From positions 186,001 through 250,000 of the forward strand of contig NZ_LIVZ01000011.1 of the NCBI RefSeq assembly GCF_001905845.1: a DNA stretch of 64,000 nt. Reading direction: 5' to 3'. Made by a program: the position numbers and the translations under genes. The stretch's first letter is position 1. The number at the start of each line of letters is the position of its first letter. The DNA is from Streptomyces sp. TSRI0107. Lineage in GTDB: Bacteria; Actinomycetota; Actinomycetes; Streptomycetales; Streptomycetaceae. Below the pieces are notes generated by a model that saw nothing but the letters and a program-made list of their open reading frames with translations, did not search any database and was not told the origin of the DNA. Positions 8,508 through 16,966 of this stretch are shown piece by piece.

Positions 8508-9776
8508 TCACACCACCCCCGTCACGGCCGGCGCGGCCTCCAGGACCGCGCAGTACGCCGCCTCCGTCTCGGCGGCGACCCGCGCCCAGGTGTAGCGGCG
8601 CAGCACCCGGCGGCGCCCGGCCGCGCCGCACGCCCGACGGGTCTCGGGGTGGGCGAGGAGGCCGGCGACCGCGCGGGCGAGGGCCCGCGGGTCGCGCGGC
8701 GGCACCAGGCGTCCGGTGCCGGGGTCCGCGACGGTGTCCAGCTGGCCGCCGACCGCGCTGGCCACGACCGGGACGCCGCAGGCCATCGCCTCCAGCGGCA
8801 CGATGCCGAACGGCTCGTAGTCCGCCGGGCACAGCACCACGTCGGAGCCGCGCAGCAGCGGCGGCACCTGCTCGCTGGGCACCCCGCCGGTGAACCGGAC
8901 CCGGTCGGCGACCCCGGCCCGGCGGGCGATCTCCCGCAGCCGGCGCACCTCCGGGTCCGCGTCCAGCCGGTCCGCCGGGGGGCCGCCGACCACGACGAGT
9001 TCCGTGTCGGGCAGCAGGGCCAGCGCGGCGATGGACACGGCGGCGCCCTTGCGCGGCACCAGTCGGCCCAGCTGGAGCAGCCGGTAGGGGTGGGGGCCGC
9101 GCGGGGCGGCCGGGCCCTGCGGGGTGAACAGGCCGGTGTCGACGCCGCACGGCACGATGCTCGCCTTGTCGGCGCGGATGCCCATCCGGGTCAGTTCGAC
9201 GACCTCGTCCCGGCAGGTGGCGATCACCCGGTCACAGCCCCGGCCCACCTCGGTCTCCAGCGCCACGCGCTGCGGCGGGCTGGTGTCCGCGAGCCGCTGG
9301 TGGCGGCGCTTGACCGTGCCGAGCGCGTGATAGGTGTGCAGCAGCGGCAGGTCCAGCGCGCGCACGGCGTGCAGCGAGGCCAGCCCGGACATCCAGAAGT
9401 GCGAGTGCGCCACGTCGGGCGGCCGGCCCCGCCAGGCCCGGACCAGCTGCCGCCCGAACTCGTCCATGTGGGGCAGCAGCTCGTCCTTCGGCAGCGGCTC
9501 GGGCGGCCCGGCGGGCACGTGGTGGACCTCCACCCCGTCGCGCAGCGGCACCCGGTCGGGCAGGTCCGGGCCGTCCCGGCGGGTGTGCACGGTGACCCGG
9601 TGCCCGCGGTCCGCGAGGGCGCCGGCGAGACAGGCGACGTGCACGTTCTGCCCGCCCGCGTCGACGCCGCCGAGCGCGGCCAGCGGACTGGCGTGCTCGG
9701 AGACCAGCGCGATGTCGAGGGAGCCGGGGTGGCCGGCGTCCGGGGCGGCGGTCAGGGAACCGACCGATGCGGTCAT
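8508..9776 (-). CDS. Glycosyltransferase family 4 (GT-B fold)
   Basis: This is a 422-residue retaining GT4 enzyme. The acceptor-domain N-terminus reads IALVSEHASPLAALGGVDAGGQNVHV, as in MshA/sucrose-synthase-like GT4 proteins. The donor domain has RLLQLGRLVPRKG, VLCPADYEPFGIVPLEAMACGVPVVAS (the E-x7-E motif) and TGRLVPPRDP. It should use a nucleotide-sugar donor in the cytoplasm. The ATG overlaps the stop of the upstream glycosyltransferase (ATGA). The donor sugar is not determinable from sequence. Confidence 0.88.
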   Translation of the reverse strand: MTASVGSLTAAPDAGHPGSLDIALVSEHASPLAALGGVDAGGQNVHVACLAGALADRGHRVTVHTRRDGPDLPDRVPLRDGVEVHHVPAGPPEPLPKDELLPHMDEFGRQLVRAWRGRPPDVAHSHFWMSGLASLHAVRALDLPLLHTYHALGTVKRRHQRLADTSPPQRVALETEVGRGCDRVIATCRDEVVELTRMGIRADKASIVPCGVDTGLFTPQGPAAPRGPHPYRLLQLGRLVPRKGAAVSIAALALLPDTELVVVGGPPADRLDADPEVRRLREIARRAGVADRVRFTGGVPSEQVPPLLRGSDVVLCPADYEPFGIVPLEAMACGVPVVASAVGGQLDTVADPGTGRLVPPRDPRALARAVAGLLAHPETRRACGAAGRRRVLRRYTWARVAAETEAAYCAVLEAAPAVTGVV

Positions 9777-10741
9777 GAGCGCACCTCCGTCATCACGCGC
9801 TCCCAGTCGTTCAGGAAGCGCTTCAGCCCGTACCGTCCGAGGGCCGCCTGGCGGGCCCGCGCCCCGTCCTCGGCCGCCGCGTCGGGCTCCGCCAGATAGC
9901 GGCGGGCGGCCTCCGCCAGCACCCGCGGGCGGGTGGACACCACGCCCGCGCCGGGCGGGACGGCCTCCACCGCCTCCGTGGTGGCGAGCGCCACCACGGG
10001 CATGCCCAGGTGCATGGCCTCCAGCAGGGACAGCCCGAGCGAGGTCCAGCGCACCGGGTGCAGGTACAGCCGCCGCTCGGCCATCGCGGCGTGCAGCTCG
10101 CTCTGCGGCAGGTCCGCGGACCGGCACCGCTCCTCGGGCAGGCCGAGGTGCGCGGCGAGGCCCTCGGTGCGCATCCCGAAGACGTCCAGGGGCGCCGCCT
10201 CGGCCAGGGCGGGCAGCAGGTCGGTGCCGGTGTGGCGGCCGCGCCGTACCGGCTCGTTGACGACGACGGCCGCGCGGGCGAGCCGGCCGGTGTACCGGTG
10301 GCCCGGGTCGACGACGCCGTGCTCGACGACCTCGGTGCGGGTGCCGCCGTTGTCCCAGAACAGCCGGTTGAAGTGGGTGACGTGGACGAGGGTCAGGTCG
10401 TCGCGGTCGGCGAACGGGTGCCGGGTGTTCGGGATGTCGCCGTCCGGGGCGTTGTGCTCCAGGTAGACGGCGGGGACGTCCCGGCCGGGGCGGCGGCCGC
10501 CGAGCCAGCGTTCGGCCAGCTCGATCTCGTGCGGCCGCTGGAGGACGACCAGGTCGACCTCCGCGTCCCGCAGCTCGTCCGGGGTCGCCTCGCGCACGGA
10601 GGCGGGCCAGGGGAAGGTCCGGGCCCGGCCGCGCCCGTCCGGGCCGCGGTCGGGGAGCACGGGGACGAGGTAGGTGTGCGGACCCTGGACGAACGCGGTC
10701 GTCCAGGAGCCGTGCACATGCCACAGCAGAATGTTCACCAC
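9773..10741 (-). CDS. GT-B glycosyltransferase (family 1/4 type)
   Basis: The 322-residue protein starts VNILLWHVHGSWTTAFVQGPHTYLVP, a signature of actinobacterial glycosyltransferases in this kind of cluster. Other blocks are LVVLQRPHEIELAERWL, VYLEHNAPDGDIP, and the donor-site SLGLSLLEAMHLGMPVVALATTEAVEAVPP. It is shorter than most GT4 enzymes but has both Rossmann halves. It overlaps its upstream neighbour by 7 bp and its downstream neighbour by 4 bp, so it lies inside the operon. Confidence 0.85.
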   Translation of the reverse strand: MVNILLWHVHGSWTTAFVQGPHTYLVPVLPDRGPDGRGRARTFPWPASVREATPDELRDAEVDLVVLQRPHEIELAERWLGGRRPGRDVPAVYLEHNAPDGDIPNTRHPFADRDDLTLVHVTHFNRLFWDNGGTRTEVVEHGVVDPGHRYTGRLARAAVVVNEPVRRGRHTGTDLLPALAEAAPLDVFGMRTEGLAAHLGLPEERCRSADLPQSELHAAMAERRLYLHPVRWTSLGLSLLEAMHLGMPVVALATTEAVEAVPPGAGVVSTRPRVLAEAARRYLAEPDAAAEDGARARQAALGRYGLKRFLNDWERVMTEVRS

Positions 10742-11865
10742 GCCACTCCTCGCTCACTGGCCCCTTTTGGTTCGTTTGTCCGGTCCGCCGTCTTCCTTGT
10801 CTCAGTCAAGTCATTCATCCCGACCGGTCGGTCTTCCCCTCGGTCCGCCCTTCCTCCGGTGCTGAGCGCGGCCACCGCCGCGAGCACTTCCGCGTCGCGG
10901 ATCCCGTCCAGACACGGATGTCCCGGCGTGGGGCAACGCCGGGCCCTGGTCCCCGCACAGGCCGCCTCCTGGTCGCCCAGCAGCACCGACGGCACCGCGT
11001 ACGGCCGCCAGCGTTCGGCCGGCACCACCGGCGCGAACAGCGACACCACCGGCGTGCCGACCGCCGCGGCCAGATGCGCGGGGCCGGTGTTCCCGGTCAC
11101 CGCCACCCGCGCGCGGGCCAGCACCCCCGCCAGCTGCCGCAGATCCGTCACCCCACCCAGGTCCAGAGCGTGCGAACCGGCCACCCGCGCGGTCAGCTCC
11201 CGGTCCCCGCGACCGCCGGTCACCACCACCCGATAGCCCTCGGCGGCCAGCGCCGCCGCGGCCCGCGCCGCCCGGTCCGGGCTCCAGGCGCGGGCCGGCA
11301 CGGCGGCACCCGGATGCAGCACCACATACGGCTCGGGGCCGGTCAGGCGGGTCGTGTCCGGCGGCGGCAGCACCCGCAACGCGCCGTCGTCACCCGCCGG
11401 CAGCGCGAACCCGGCGGCCTCCGCCAGGTCCAGGGCGGCCAGCGCCTCGTGCCGGTGCGGCCGCCGGCGGTGGCGCAGATCGAGCAGCGCGCCCGGATAG
11501 TCCACGCTGTCCGCCGCCGCCCAGCCGACCCCGGCCAGCTTCAGCAACAGGGCCGCGGGCAGCGGGCTCTGATGGAACGACACCAGGATCAGGGCGCGGT
11601 CGAAGCGACGCCCGGCCAGCGTCTGGAGCAGCCGCCGCGTCTCCTCCCGGGACACCGGCGCCGGCTCCAGCCCCACCCACGGCGCGTCGTGCACCAGCAC
11701 CTCGTCCACGCCCGGCAGCATCCGCGCCGCCTGCTCACCCTGCGGCCCGCACAGCATCGCCGTGTACGACGAACCGGCCGCCACCGCCCGCACGGCGGGC
11801 CCGGCCAGCAGCACGTCACCGGCGCTGTCCAGCCGGACGACGAGGGTGCGGGGGGCGGCGGTCAT
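10735..11865 (-). CDS. Glycosyltransferase family 9 (heptosyltransferase-like)
   Basis: A 376-residue GT9 protein: TLVVRLDSAGDVLLAGPAVRAVA at the N-terminus, then PYVVLHPGAAVPARAWSPDRAARAAAAL and the active-site-side VTGNTGPAHLAAAVGTPVVSLFAPV. A C-terminal Cys cluster (CAGTRARRCPTPGHPC) resembles the tail seen in several heptosyltransferase II proteins. It overlaps gmhB upstream by ATGA and the next glycosyltransferase by 7 bp. The final ~40 residues are charged and low in hydrophobicity. Given three ADP-heptose genes in the same run, heptose transfer is the likely job. Confidence 0.88.
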   Translation of the reverse strand: MTAAPRTLVVRLDSAGDVLLAGPAVRAVAAGSSYTAMLCGPQGEQAARMLPGVDEVLVHDAPWVGLEPAPVSREETRRLLQTLAGRRFDRALILVSFHQSPLPAALLLKLAGVGWAAADSVDYPGALLDLRHRRRPHRHEALAALDLAEAAGFALPAGDDGALRVLPPPDTTRLTGPEPYVVLHPGAAVPARAWSPDRAARAAAALAAEGYRVVVTGGRGDRELTARVAGSHALDLGGVTDLRQLAGVLARARVAVTGNTGPAHLAAAVGTPVVSLFAPVVPAERWRPYAVPSVLLGDQEAACAGTRARRCPTPGHPCLDGIRDAEVLAAVAALSTGGRADRGEDRPVGMNDLTETRKTADRTNEPKGASERGVAW

Positions 11866-12587
11866 GACGGGGCCGCCGTTCGCGTCGCTTGACGGCAGGA
11901 GCCGTTCGCCTCATGGCCCGGTGTGCGGGCGGCGGCCGGGGTACGTGGCGCCCTCTCCTGCCGGGCCACGGCGTCCGCGGGCCTCGTGCCCAGGACCAGC
12001 CGTACCGCCCCGAGCAGGTCCACGGCGGTCTCCGCCGTCTCCTCCGCGAGGGCGGTCTCCTCGGGGCGGGTCACCGGTGTGGGGACCAGTACGGCCCGTG
12101 CGCCCGCGGCCCGAGCCGCGGTCAGGTCGGCGCCGATGTCGCCGACGACGACGCTGCGGGCCGGGTCGACGCCGAGGCGGGCGCAGGCGGCCAGGACGAG
12201 TCCCGGCGCGGGCTTGCGGCAGCCGCAGCCGTCGTCGGGACCGTGCGGGCACACCGCCCACACGTCGAACGGACCGAGCAGCTCCTCCACCCGGCGCTGC
12301 ACCGCTTCGACCTGCGGCCGTGTGAGCAGCCCGCGTGCCACCCCCGACTGGTTGCTGACCACGCCGACCGGTATCCCCGCCGCCCGGACGGCGTCGACCG
12401 CCTCGCGCGCCGTCGGCATGGGCTCGACCCGCGCCGGGTCGCCGTTGTACGGGACGTCGACGACGAGGGTGCCGTCGCGGTCGAAGAGCACGGCGGCGGG
12501 CAGGGCGCCGGCGGGGGAGCGGGCGGGCGGGGCCGGCCCCTCGGACTGGCGCGGGCGGCCCTCGAAGAGCCAGGGGCGGTCGCTCAT
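11862..12587 (-). CDS. gmhB: D-glycero-D-manno-heptose-1,7-bisphosphate 7-phosphatase (HAD family)
   Basis: The 241-residue HAD phosphatase has AVLFDRDGTLVVDVPYNGDP (catalytic DxD loop), VSNQSGVARGL (motif II), the zinc-binding loop CPHGPDDGCGCRKPAPG typical of GmhB, and VVGDIGADLTAARAAGARAV (motif IV). It removes the 7-phosphate between the two HldE reactions. The N-terminal ~30 and C-terminal ~45 residues extend beyond the usual GmhB core and are Pro/Ala-rich. The ATG overlaps the upstream GT2 stop (ATGA). The family also includes histidinol-phosphatase-like members, but the zinc loop and neighbours favour GmhB. Confidence 0.88.
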   Translation of the reverse strand: MSDRPWLFEGRPRQSEGPAPPARSPAGALPAAVLFDRDGTLVVDVPYNGDPARVEPMPTAREAVDAVRAAGIPVGVVSNQSGVARGLLTRPQVEAVQRRVEELLGPFDVWAVCPHGPDDGCGCRKPAPGLVLAACARLGVDPARSVVVGDIGADLTAARAAGARAVLVPTPVTRPEETALAEETAETAVDLLGAVRLVLGTRPADAVARQERAPRTPAAARTPGHEANGSCRQATRTAAPS

Positions 12588-13669
12588 GACCCCACCCGCT
12601 CCCACTCCGGCTCCGGCCGCGCCGACGGCGGCCCCGCGACCCGGGACGCGTCGAACGGCCGCGTACGCCGGTGCGCGAACCACCCCCGAAGCCAGTGCCG
12701 TACGGCGGCGGGCGGGATCGCCACGCTGGTCAGCGCCATCGTCACGATCTCGTCCCGGGTGCGCGGCCCCGGCCGGATCCGGGCCAGCGCGAACTCGGCC
12801 GTCCCGGCCAGCCACAGCCCGCCGCACACCGCGGCGGCCCGGGGCCTGCGCAGCACCGCGCAGGTCAGCGCGGCCACCGCCGCCCCGGTCACCGCCAGAT
12901 GCCCGGGCAGCCGCCCCCGTGGCGCGTCCGCCCGGCGCCACCAGGCGCGGCCGTGCAGCCGGGTCATCAGCACGTCGTCCGCGTTGCCCGCCTGGAGCCG
13001 TACCGAGACCCAGCGGTCCGCGGGCCGCACCGGATGGGTCGTCGTACGGGACCCCTCGGCCACCGACCATCCGGCGCCGGTCACCCGCAGGGCCAGGTCC
13101 GCGTCCTCCCGGAAGGCCCGCCGGAACCGTTCGTCGAAGCCCCCGGCCGCCTCCAGCGCGGTCCGCCGGTACGCCATGTCGGCGGTGATCCACCGGGCGG
13201 TGGCGAGCCCGGCGGTGTTGCGCTCCCAGTCGGTGGGGCGCCGGTCGGCAGGCAGCGGCACGTGGATGCGCGCGGTCACCGCGGCGGTCCGGGGCGTCGC
13301 CGCGGCCAGGTCGCGGGCGAGATCGGCGGCCCAGGTCAGCCCGGGCACCACGTCGTCGTCCAGGAAGACGACCCAGGGCACCGGTCCGGCGGCCCGCCAC
13401 CCGGCGTTGCGGGCCGCGGCAGGCCCTCGGGCGCCGCCCGCGACAACCGTGGTGAGGGGCCGCAGCGGTTCGGGGACGACGTCCGTGAGGGGCGCGCCGC
13501 CGGCCGTCGCGGGCCGGTCGTCGACGAGGACCACCCGCGCCGGCGGGGGACCACCGGCGGCGGCCAGCGCGCGCAGACACGTGCGCAGGCTGGGCCGGCC
13601 GACCGTGGGGACGACGATCGCGTACCCGGTGGTCTCGCCGGGCTCCCCGGTGACGTACTGCCCGTTCAT
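12584..13669 (-). CDS. Glycosyltransferase family 2
   Basis: A 361-residue GT2 protein: YAIVVPTVGRPSLRTCLRAL at the N-terminus, VVLVDDRPA for nucleotide binding, WVVFLDDDVVPG as the metal site, and FREDADLALRVTGAGW as the ED catalytic-base region. The C-terminal hydrophobic stretches (AVTGAAVAALTCAVL, AAAVCGGLWLAG) suggest membrane association. The ATG shares one base with the stop of the carbamoyltransferase (TGATG), so translation is probably coupled. Confidence 0.86.
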   Translation of the reverse strand: MNGQYVTGEPGETTGYAIVVPTVGRPSLRTCLRALAAAGGPPPARVVLVDDRPATAGGAPLTDVVPEPLRPLTTVVAGGARGPAAARNAGWRAAGPVPWVVFLDDDVVPGLTWAADLARDLAAATPRTAAVTARIHVPLPADRRPTDWERNTAGLATARWITADMAYRRTALEAAGGFDERFRRAFREDADLALRVTGAGWSVAEGSRTTTHPVRPADRWVSVRLQAGNADDVLMTRLHGRAWWRRADAPRGRLPGHLAVTGAAVAALTCAVLRRPRAAAVCGGLWLAGTAEFALARIRPGPRTRDEIVTMALTSVAIPPAAVRHWLRGWFAHRRTRPFDASRVAGPPSARPEPEWERVGS

Positions 13670-15330
13670 CAGACCCGCCCCTCGGCCGAGGCGCGGAAGA
13701 AGTCGCCGCGCCGGATCGCGTACGGGCCGATGGCCAGCAGGTCGACGGGTGAGGAGCCGAAGCACTCCAGGGCGTCGCGGGGGTCGTCCACCATGGGGCG
13801 CCCCGCCGTGTTCAGGCTGGTGTTGACCACGACCGGCAGCCCGGTGAGCTTCTCGAACTCGCTCAGCATCCGCGCCACCAGCGGCTCCCGCGCCGCGTCG
13901 ACGGTCTGGATCCGGGCCGTGCCGTCCACGTGCACGACGGCGGGGATCCGCTCCCGCCAGGCCGGTGCCACGTCGTGCACGAACAGCATGTACGGGCTCG
14001 GCAGCGGCCCGTCGAAGATCTCGGCGGCGCGATCCGCGAGCACCATCGGCGCCACCGGCCGGAACTGCTCGCGGCCCTTCACGTCGTTGAGCCGTTCCAG
14101 GTTGCCCGCGTGCCCGGGGTGGGCCAGCAGCGAGCGATGGCCGAGCGCCCGGGGGCCGTACTCCGAGCGGCCCTGGAACCAGGCGACGATCCCGTTGTCC
14201 GCGAGCGTCCGCGCCACCGTCCCGGCGATGTCCGGCGGCCGCTCGAACGGTACGGCGGCCGTCTTCAGCCACGCCCCCAGCTCAGCGTCCGACCAGTCCC
14301 GGCCGAGGTCCGCGCCGGTCATCGGCTCCGGCGAGTCCCCCTTCCCGGCGGCCAGCAGCAGCGCGCCGCCCAGCGCGGTGCCCGCGTCACCGGCGGCGGG
14401 CTGCACCCACACCCGGGAGAACGGGCCCTCGCGGGCGATGCGGGAGTTGGCGACACAGTTGAGGGCGACACCCCCGGCGAGCGTGAGGACGCTGTCGTGG
14501 GTCCGGCCGTGCAGCCAGCGCACCAGATCGAGGAGCGTCTCCTCCAGCACCGCCTGGGCGCTCGCGGCCACGTCCGCGTGCTCCTGGGTCCACGGCTCCT
14601 CAGCGCCGCGCCGCGGGCAGAACTCGTGCCACGGCACCCCGGTGGCCCGGAACCCGCCGTCACCCGTCGGATGCACGTACCGGCGCAGCTCCGCCAGCAT
14701 CCGCGGGGTGCCGTGCGAGGCCAGCGCCATCACCTTGAACTCGTCGGAGGAGCGCAGGAATCCGAGATGCTCGGTCAGCTCCTCGTAGACCAGGCCGAGC
14801 GAGTGCGGCAGCTCCTGCGCGTACAGCGCCTCCAGCCGGTCCCCGACCCGGCGCGCGGCGAGATGCGAGGCACGCTCCCCGCGTCCGTCCAGGACCAGCA
14901 CGGAGGAGTCCTCGGCGCCGTCCGCGCAGTAGGCGCCGGACGCGGCGTGCGCCATGTGGTGCGGCACGAACCGCACGATGTCCGGGTCGAGGCCCGGCAG
15001 CGCCGCCTTCAGGAAGCCCGGCGCCTCCCGGGCGTACGTCTGCCGCAGGTGGTCCCAGGGATCGTCCAGGCCCATGTCCGAGGCGGGCCGGGCGAGCGCC
15101 GGGTCGTAGGAGTAGGCGACGGCGTCCAGGTCCTGGGGGCGCAGACCCGCCCGGCGCAGGCACCACGCGGCGGCCTTCTCCGGCAGCTCCCAGGCGGAGA
15201 ACGGCACCGGCCGCTTGCCGTGCTTGCGCCGGGAGAACCGCTCCTCCTCGGCGGCGGCGACGGTACGGCCGTCGATCACCAGGGCGGCGGCGGGGTCGTG
15301 GAAGAGGGCGTTGATTCCGAGGATGCGCAT
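13669..15330 (-). CDS. Carbamoyltransferase, NodU/CmcH/TobZ family
   Basis: The 553-residue protein has the Kae1-like N-terminal domain (MRILGINALFHDPAAALVIDG, EEERFSRRKHG, HHMAHAASGAYC) and the C-terminal YrdC-like family domain with GIVAWFQGRSEYGPRALGHRSLLAHP and REQFRPVAPMVL. These enzymes make carbamoyl-AMP from carbamoyl phosphate and ATP, then carbamoylate a sugar hydroxyl. The HHMAH metal/catalytic motif is intact. It is the second gene of the minus-strand glycan operon, 55 bp after the decarboxylase, so an O-carbamoylated sugar in the product is likely. Confidence 0.92.
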   Translation of the reverse strand: MRILGINALFHDPAAALVIDGRTVAAAEEERFSRRKHGKRPVPFSAWELPEKAAAWCLRRAGLRPQDLDAVAYSYDPALARPASDMGLDDPWDHLRQTYAREAPGFLKAALPGLDPDIVRFVPHHMAHAASGAYCADGAEDSSVLVLDGRGERASHLAARRVGDRLEALYAQELPHSLGLVYEELTEHLGFLRSSDEFKVMALASHGTPRMLAELRRYVHPTGDGGFRATGVPWHEFCPRRGAEEPWTQEHADVAASAQAVLEETLLDLVRWLHGRTHDSVLTLAGGVALNCVANSRIAREGPFSRVWVQPAAGDAGTALGGALLLAAGKGDSPEPMTGADLGRDWSDAELGAWLKTAAVPFERPPDIAGTVARTLADNGIVAWFQGRSEYGPRALGHRSLLAHPGHAGNLERLNDVKGREQFRPVAPMVLADRAAEIFDGPLPSPYMLFVHDVAPAWRERIPAVVHVDGTARIQTVDAAREPLVARMLSEFEKLTGLPVVVNTSLNTAGRPMVDDPRDALECFGSSPVDLLAIGPYAIRRGDFFRASAEGRV

Positions 15331-15385
15331 GGATGCCAGGCCTTTCGGCGAAGGGGCGGTCGGCTTCCCGGGGAGGGACGACGGG

Positions 15386-16435
15386 TCAGTGGTCGGCGCC
15401 GGAGCGGAACCAGGCGATGGTCCGCCGCAGGCCCTCCTCGGCGTCCACCTCCGGTTCCCAGCCGAGCTTGTCGCGGGCCAGCGTGATGTCCGGGCAGCGC
15501 ACGGCCGGGTCGTCGGTCGGCCGTTCGATGAAGCGGATGTCGGAGGCGGAGCCGGTCAGTTCGACCACCAGGCGGGCCAGGTCGAGCATGGTGATCTCGT
15601 GCGGGTTGCCGATGTTGACCGGGCCGCGCAGCCCGTGCGCCGCGGCCGCGAGGATGCCACGCACGGTGTCGTCGACGTAGCACAGGGAGCGGGTCTGGCC
15701 GCCGTCGCCGGTGACCGTGAGGGGTTCGCCGTCCAGCGCCTGCCGGACGAAGGTCGGCACGGCCCGGCCGTCGTGGCCGCGCATCCGGGGACCGTAGGTG
15801 TTGAACAGCCGCACGATGCAGGTGTCGGTGCCCTCGCCGTCCGCGTGCGCGGTGGTCAGCGCCTCCGCGAAGCGCTTCGCCTCGTCGTAGACGCTGCGCG
15901 GGCCGACCGGGTTGACGTGGCCCCAGTACCGCTCGTCCTGCGGGTTCTGCTGCGGGTCGCCGTACACCTCGGACGTCGAGGCGAGCAGGAAGCGGGCGCC
16001 AAAGCGGTGCGCCAGCTCCAGGGCGTGCCGGGTGCCGAGACTGCCGGCGTCCATGGTGTGCAGCGGCAGCCGCAGATAGTCGGCCGGGGACGCCGGGGAG
16101 GCGAAGTGCAGGACGAGGTCGGGCGGCCGGTCGACGGGCAGGCCCTCGGACACGTCGGCCTGCACCAGCGTGAACCCGGGCCGGTCCATCAGCGGCGTCA
16201 CGTTCTCGGGCCGTCCCGTGCTGAAGTCGTCCACGCAGGTGACCGCGGCGCCCGACTCCAGCAGCGCGGCGCACAGGTGCGAGCCGACGAAGCCGGCGCC
16301 GCCGGTGACGACCGCGTGCCGCCAGGCCCGCGGGGAAGTCTCCGCGGCGGCCCGCGAGGTCCGCGAGGTCCGCGAGGTCCGCCAGGTCCGCGAAGTGCGG
16401 GAAGTGCGGGAAGTGCGGGAAGAAGGGTTGCTCAT
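15386..16435 (-). CDS. UDP-glucuronate decarboxylase-like SDR (UDP-xylose synthase type)
   Basis: An extended SDR of 349 residues: HAVVTGGAGFVGSHLCAAL (NAD site), LLASTSEVYGDP, YWGHVNPVGPRSVYDEAKRFAEAL (active-site YxxxK), RLFNTYGPRM and GDGGQTRSLCYVDDTVRGI. The NPVGPRSxYDExKRFAE block is characteristic of UDP-glucuronate decarboxylases, which give UDP-xylose and CO2. The ATG is preceded by GAGGAGG at good spacing, so the unusual (Ser-Arg-Thr)n N-terminus encoded by a 9-bp tandem repeat is translated. It heads the minus-strand glycan operon. A related epimerase activity cannot be ruled out. Confidence 0.85.
   Translation of the reverse strand: MSNPSSRTSRTSRTSRTWRTSRTSRTSRAAAETSPRAWRHAVVTGGAGFVGSHLCAALLESGAAVTCVDDFSTGRPENVTPLMDRPGFTLVQADVSEGLPVDRPPDLVLHFASPASPADYLRLPLHTMDAGSLGTRHALELAHRFGARFLLASTSEVYGDPQQNPQDERYWGHVNPVGPRSVYDEAKRFAEALTTAHADGEGTDTCIVRLFNTYGPRMRGHDGRAVPTFVRQALDGEPLTVTGDGGQTRSLCYVDDTVRGILAAAAHGLRGPVNIGNPHEITMLDLARLVVELTGSASDIRFIERPTDDPAVRCPDITLARDKLGWEPEVDAEEGLRRTIAWFRSGADH
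16352..16420 (-). repeat. 9-bp tandem repeat encoding (Ser-Arg-Thr)n
   Basis: Residues 6-28 of the SDR are seven consecutive S-R-T-type triplets (one is W-R-T) plus a partial S-R. The DNA forms two subfamilies: GAAGTGCGG units near the start codon and GAGGTCCGC units further in (plus-strand reading). The repeat length is a multiple of three, so copy changes would keep the frame. Confidence 0.9.
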
Positions 16436-16966
16436 TCAGGCCTCCTCGTCAGAGGGACGGCAGGGGTGCGGCGGCGGACCGCCCACACCCGAACAGCCTC
16501 CGACGCCCGGGCCCGCGGGGCTCGGTGGTGTACGGCATCGGAGTGACGTACGGAGCGTGACGGGCTCCGTGCCGCGCCGGACGGCGCGGGACGCGGCCCC
16601 GGCTCCCCGCCTGGCACCGGCACGTGCCGGGAACCGCACACGCGGCCGAGCGGGGCCGGTCCGCTGCGATGGTGGCCCTTCGGGTCCCGTGGAAGGATGG
16701 GCGCCGGGAGTCGGCCGCCGACCGGCGGCCGGTCCGGTTCCGGAGCAGGACCGCCCGGCCCGGTCCCGGCGGTCACGGGCTCCGCCGCGACGCACCTCGC
16801 GGTCCTTGTGCGCATGACATCGACGGCGTCCCGGCCGTCCGCCGCCCTCACGGACCAGCCCGGACACCGTCCGCCGAAAAGTGCCTCAGCAGGGGTTTCT
16901 CCCGACTTGTGACGGCAACTCGGGCCCGAACCCGCGGCAGCGACCCGCCTCGGACAGGAGTTCCGG
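16436..16966. other. Divergent intergenic region of the glycan locus
   Basis: About 530 bp separates the minus-strand glycan operon from the plus-strand pyruvyltransferase. It should carry both promoters. It is GC-rich and codes for nothing I can support. A GGACAGGAG-like ribosome site lies just before 16,967. I see no clear operator or riboswitch-like structure. Confidence 0.5.

Noticed and set aside
16340..16430. Possible CRISPR-like or short repeat array
   Set aside because: Repeats are 9 bp, contiguous and in frame with a coding region; there are no spacers or cas genes.
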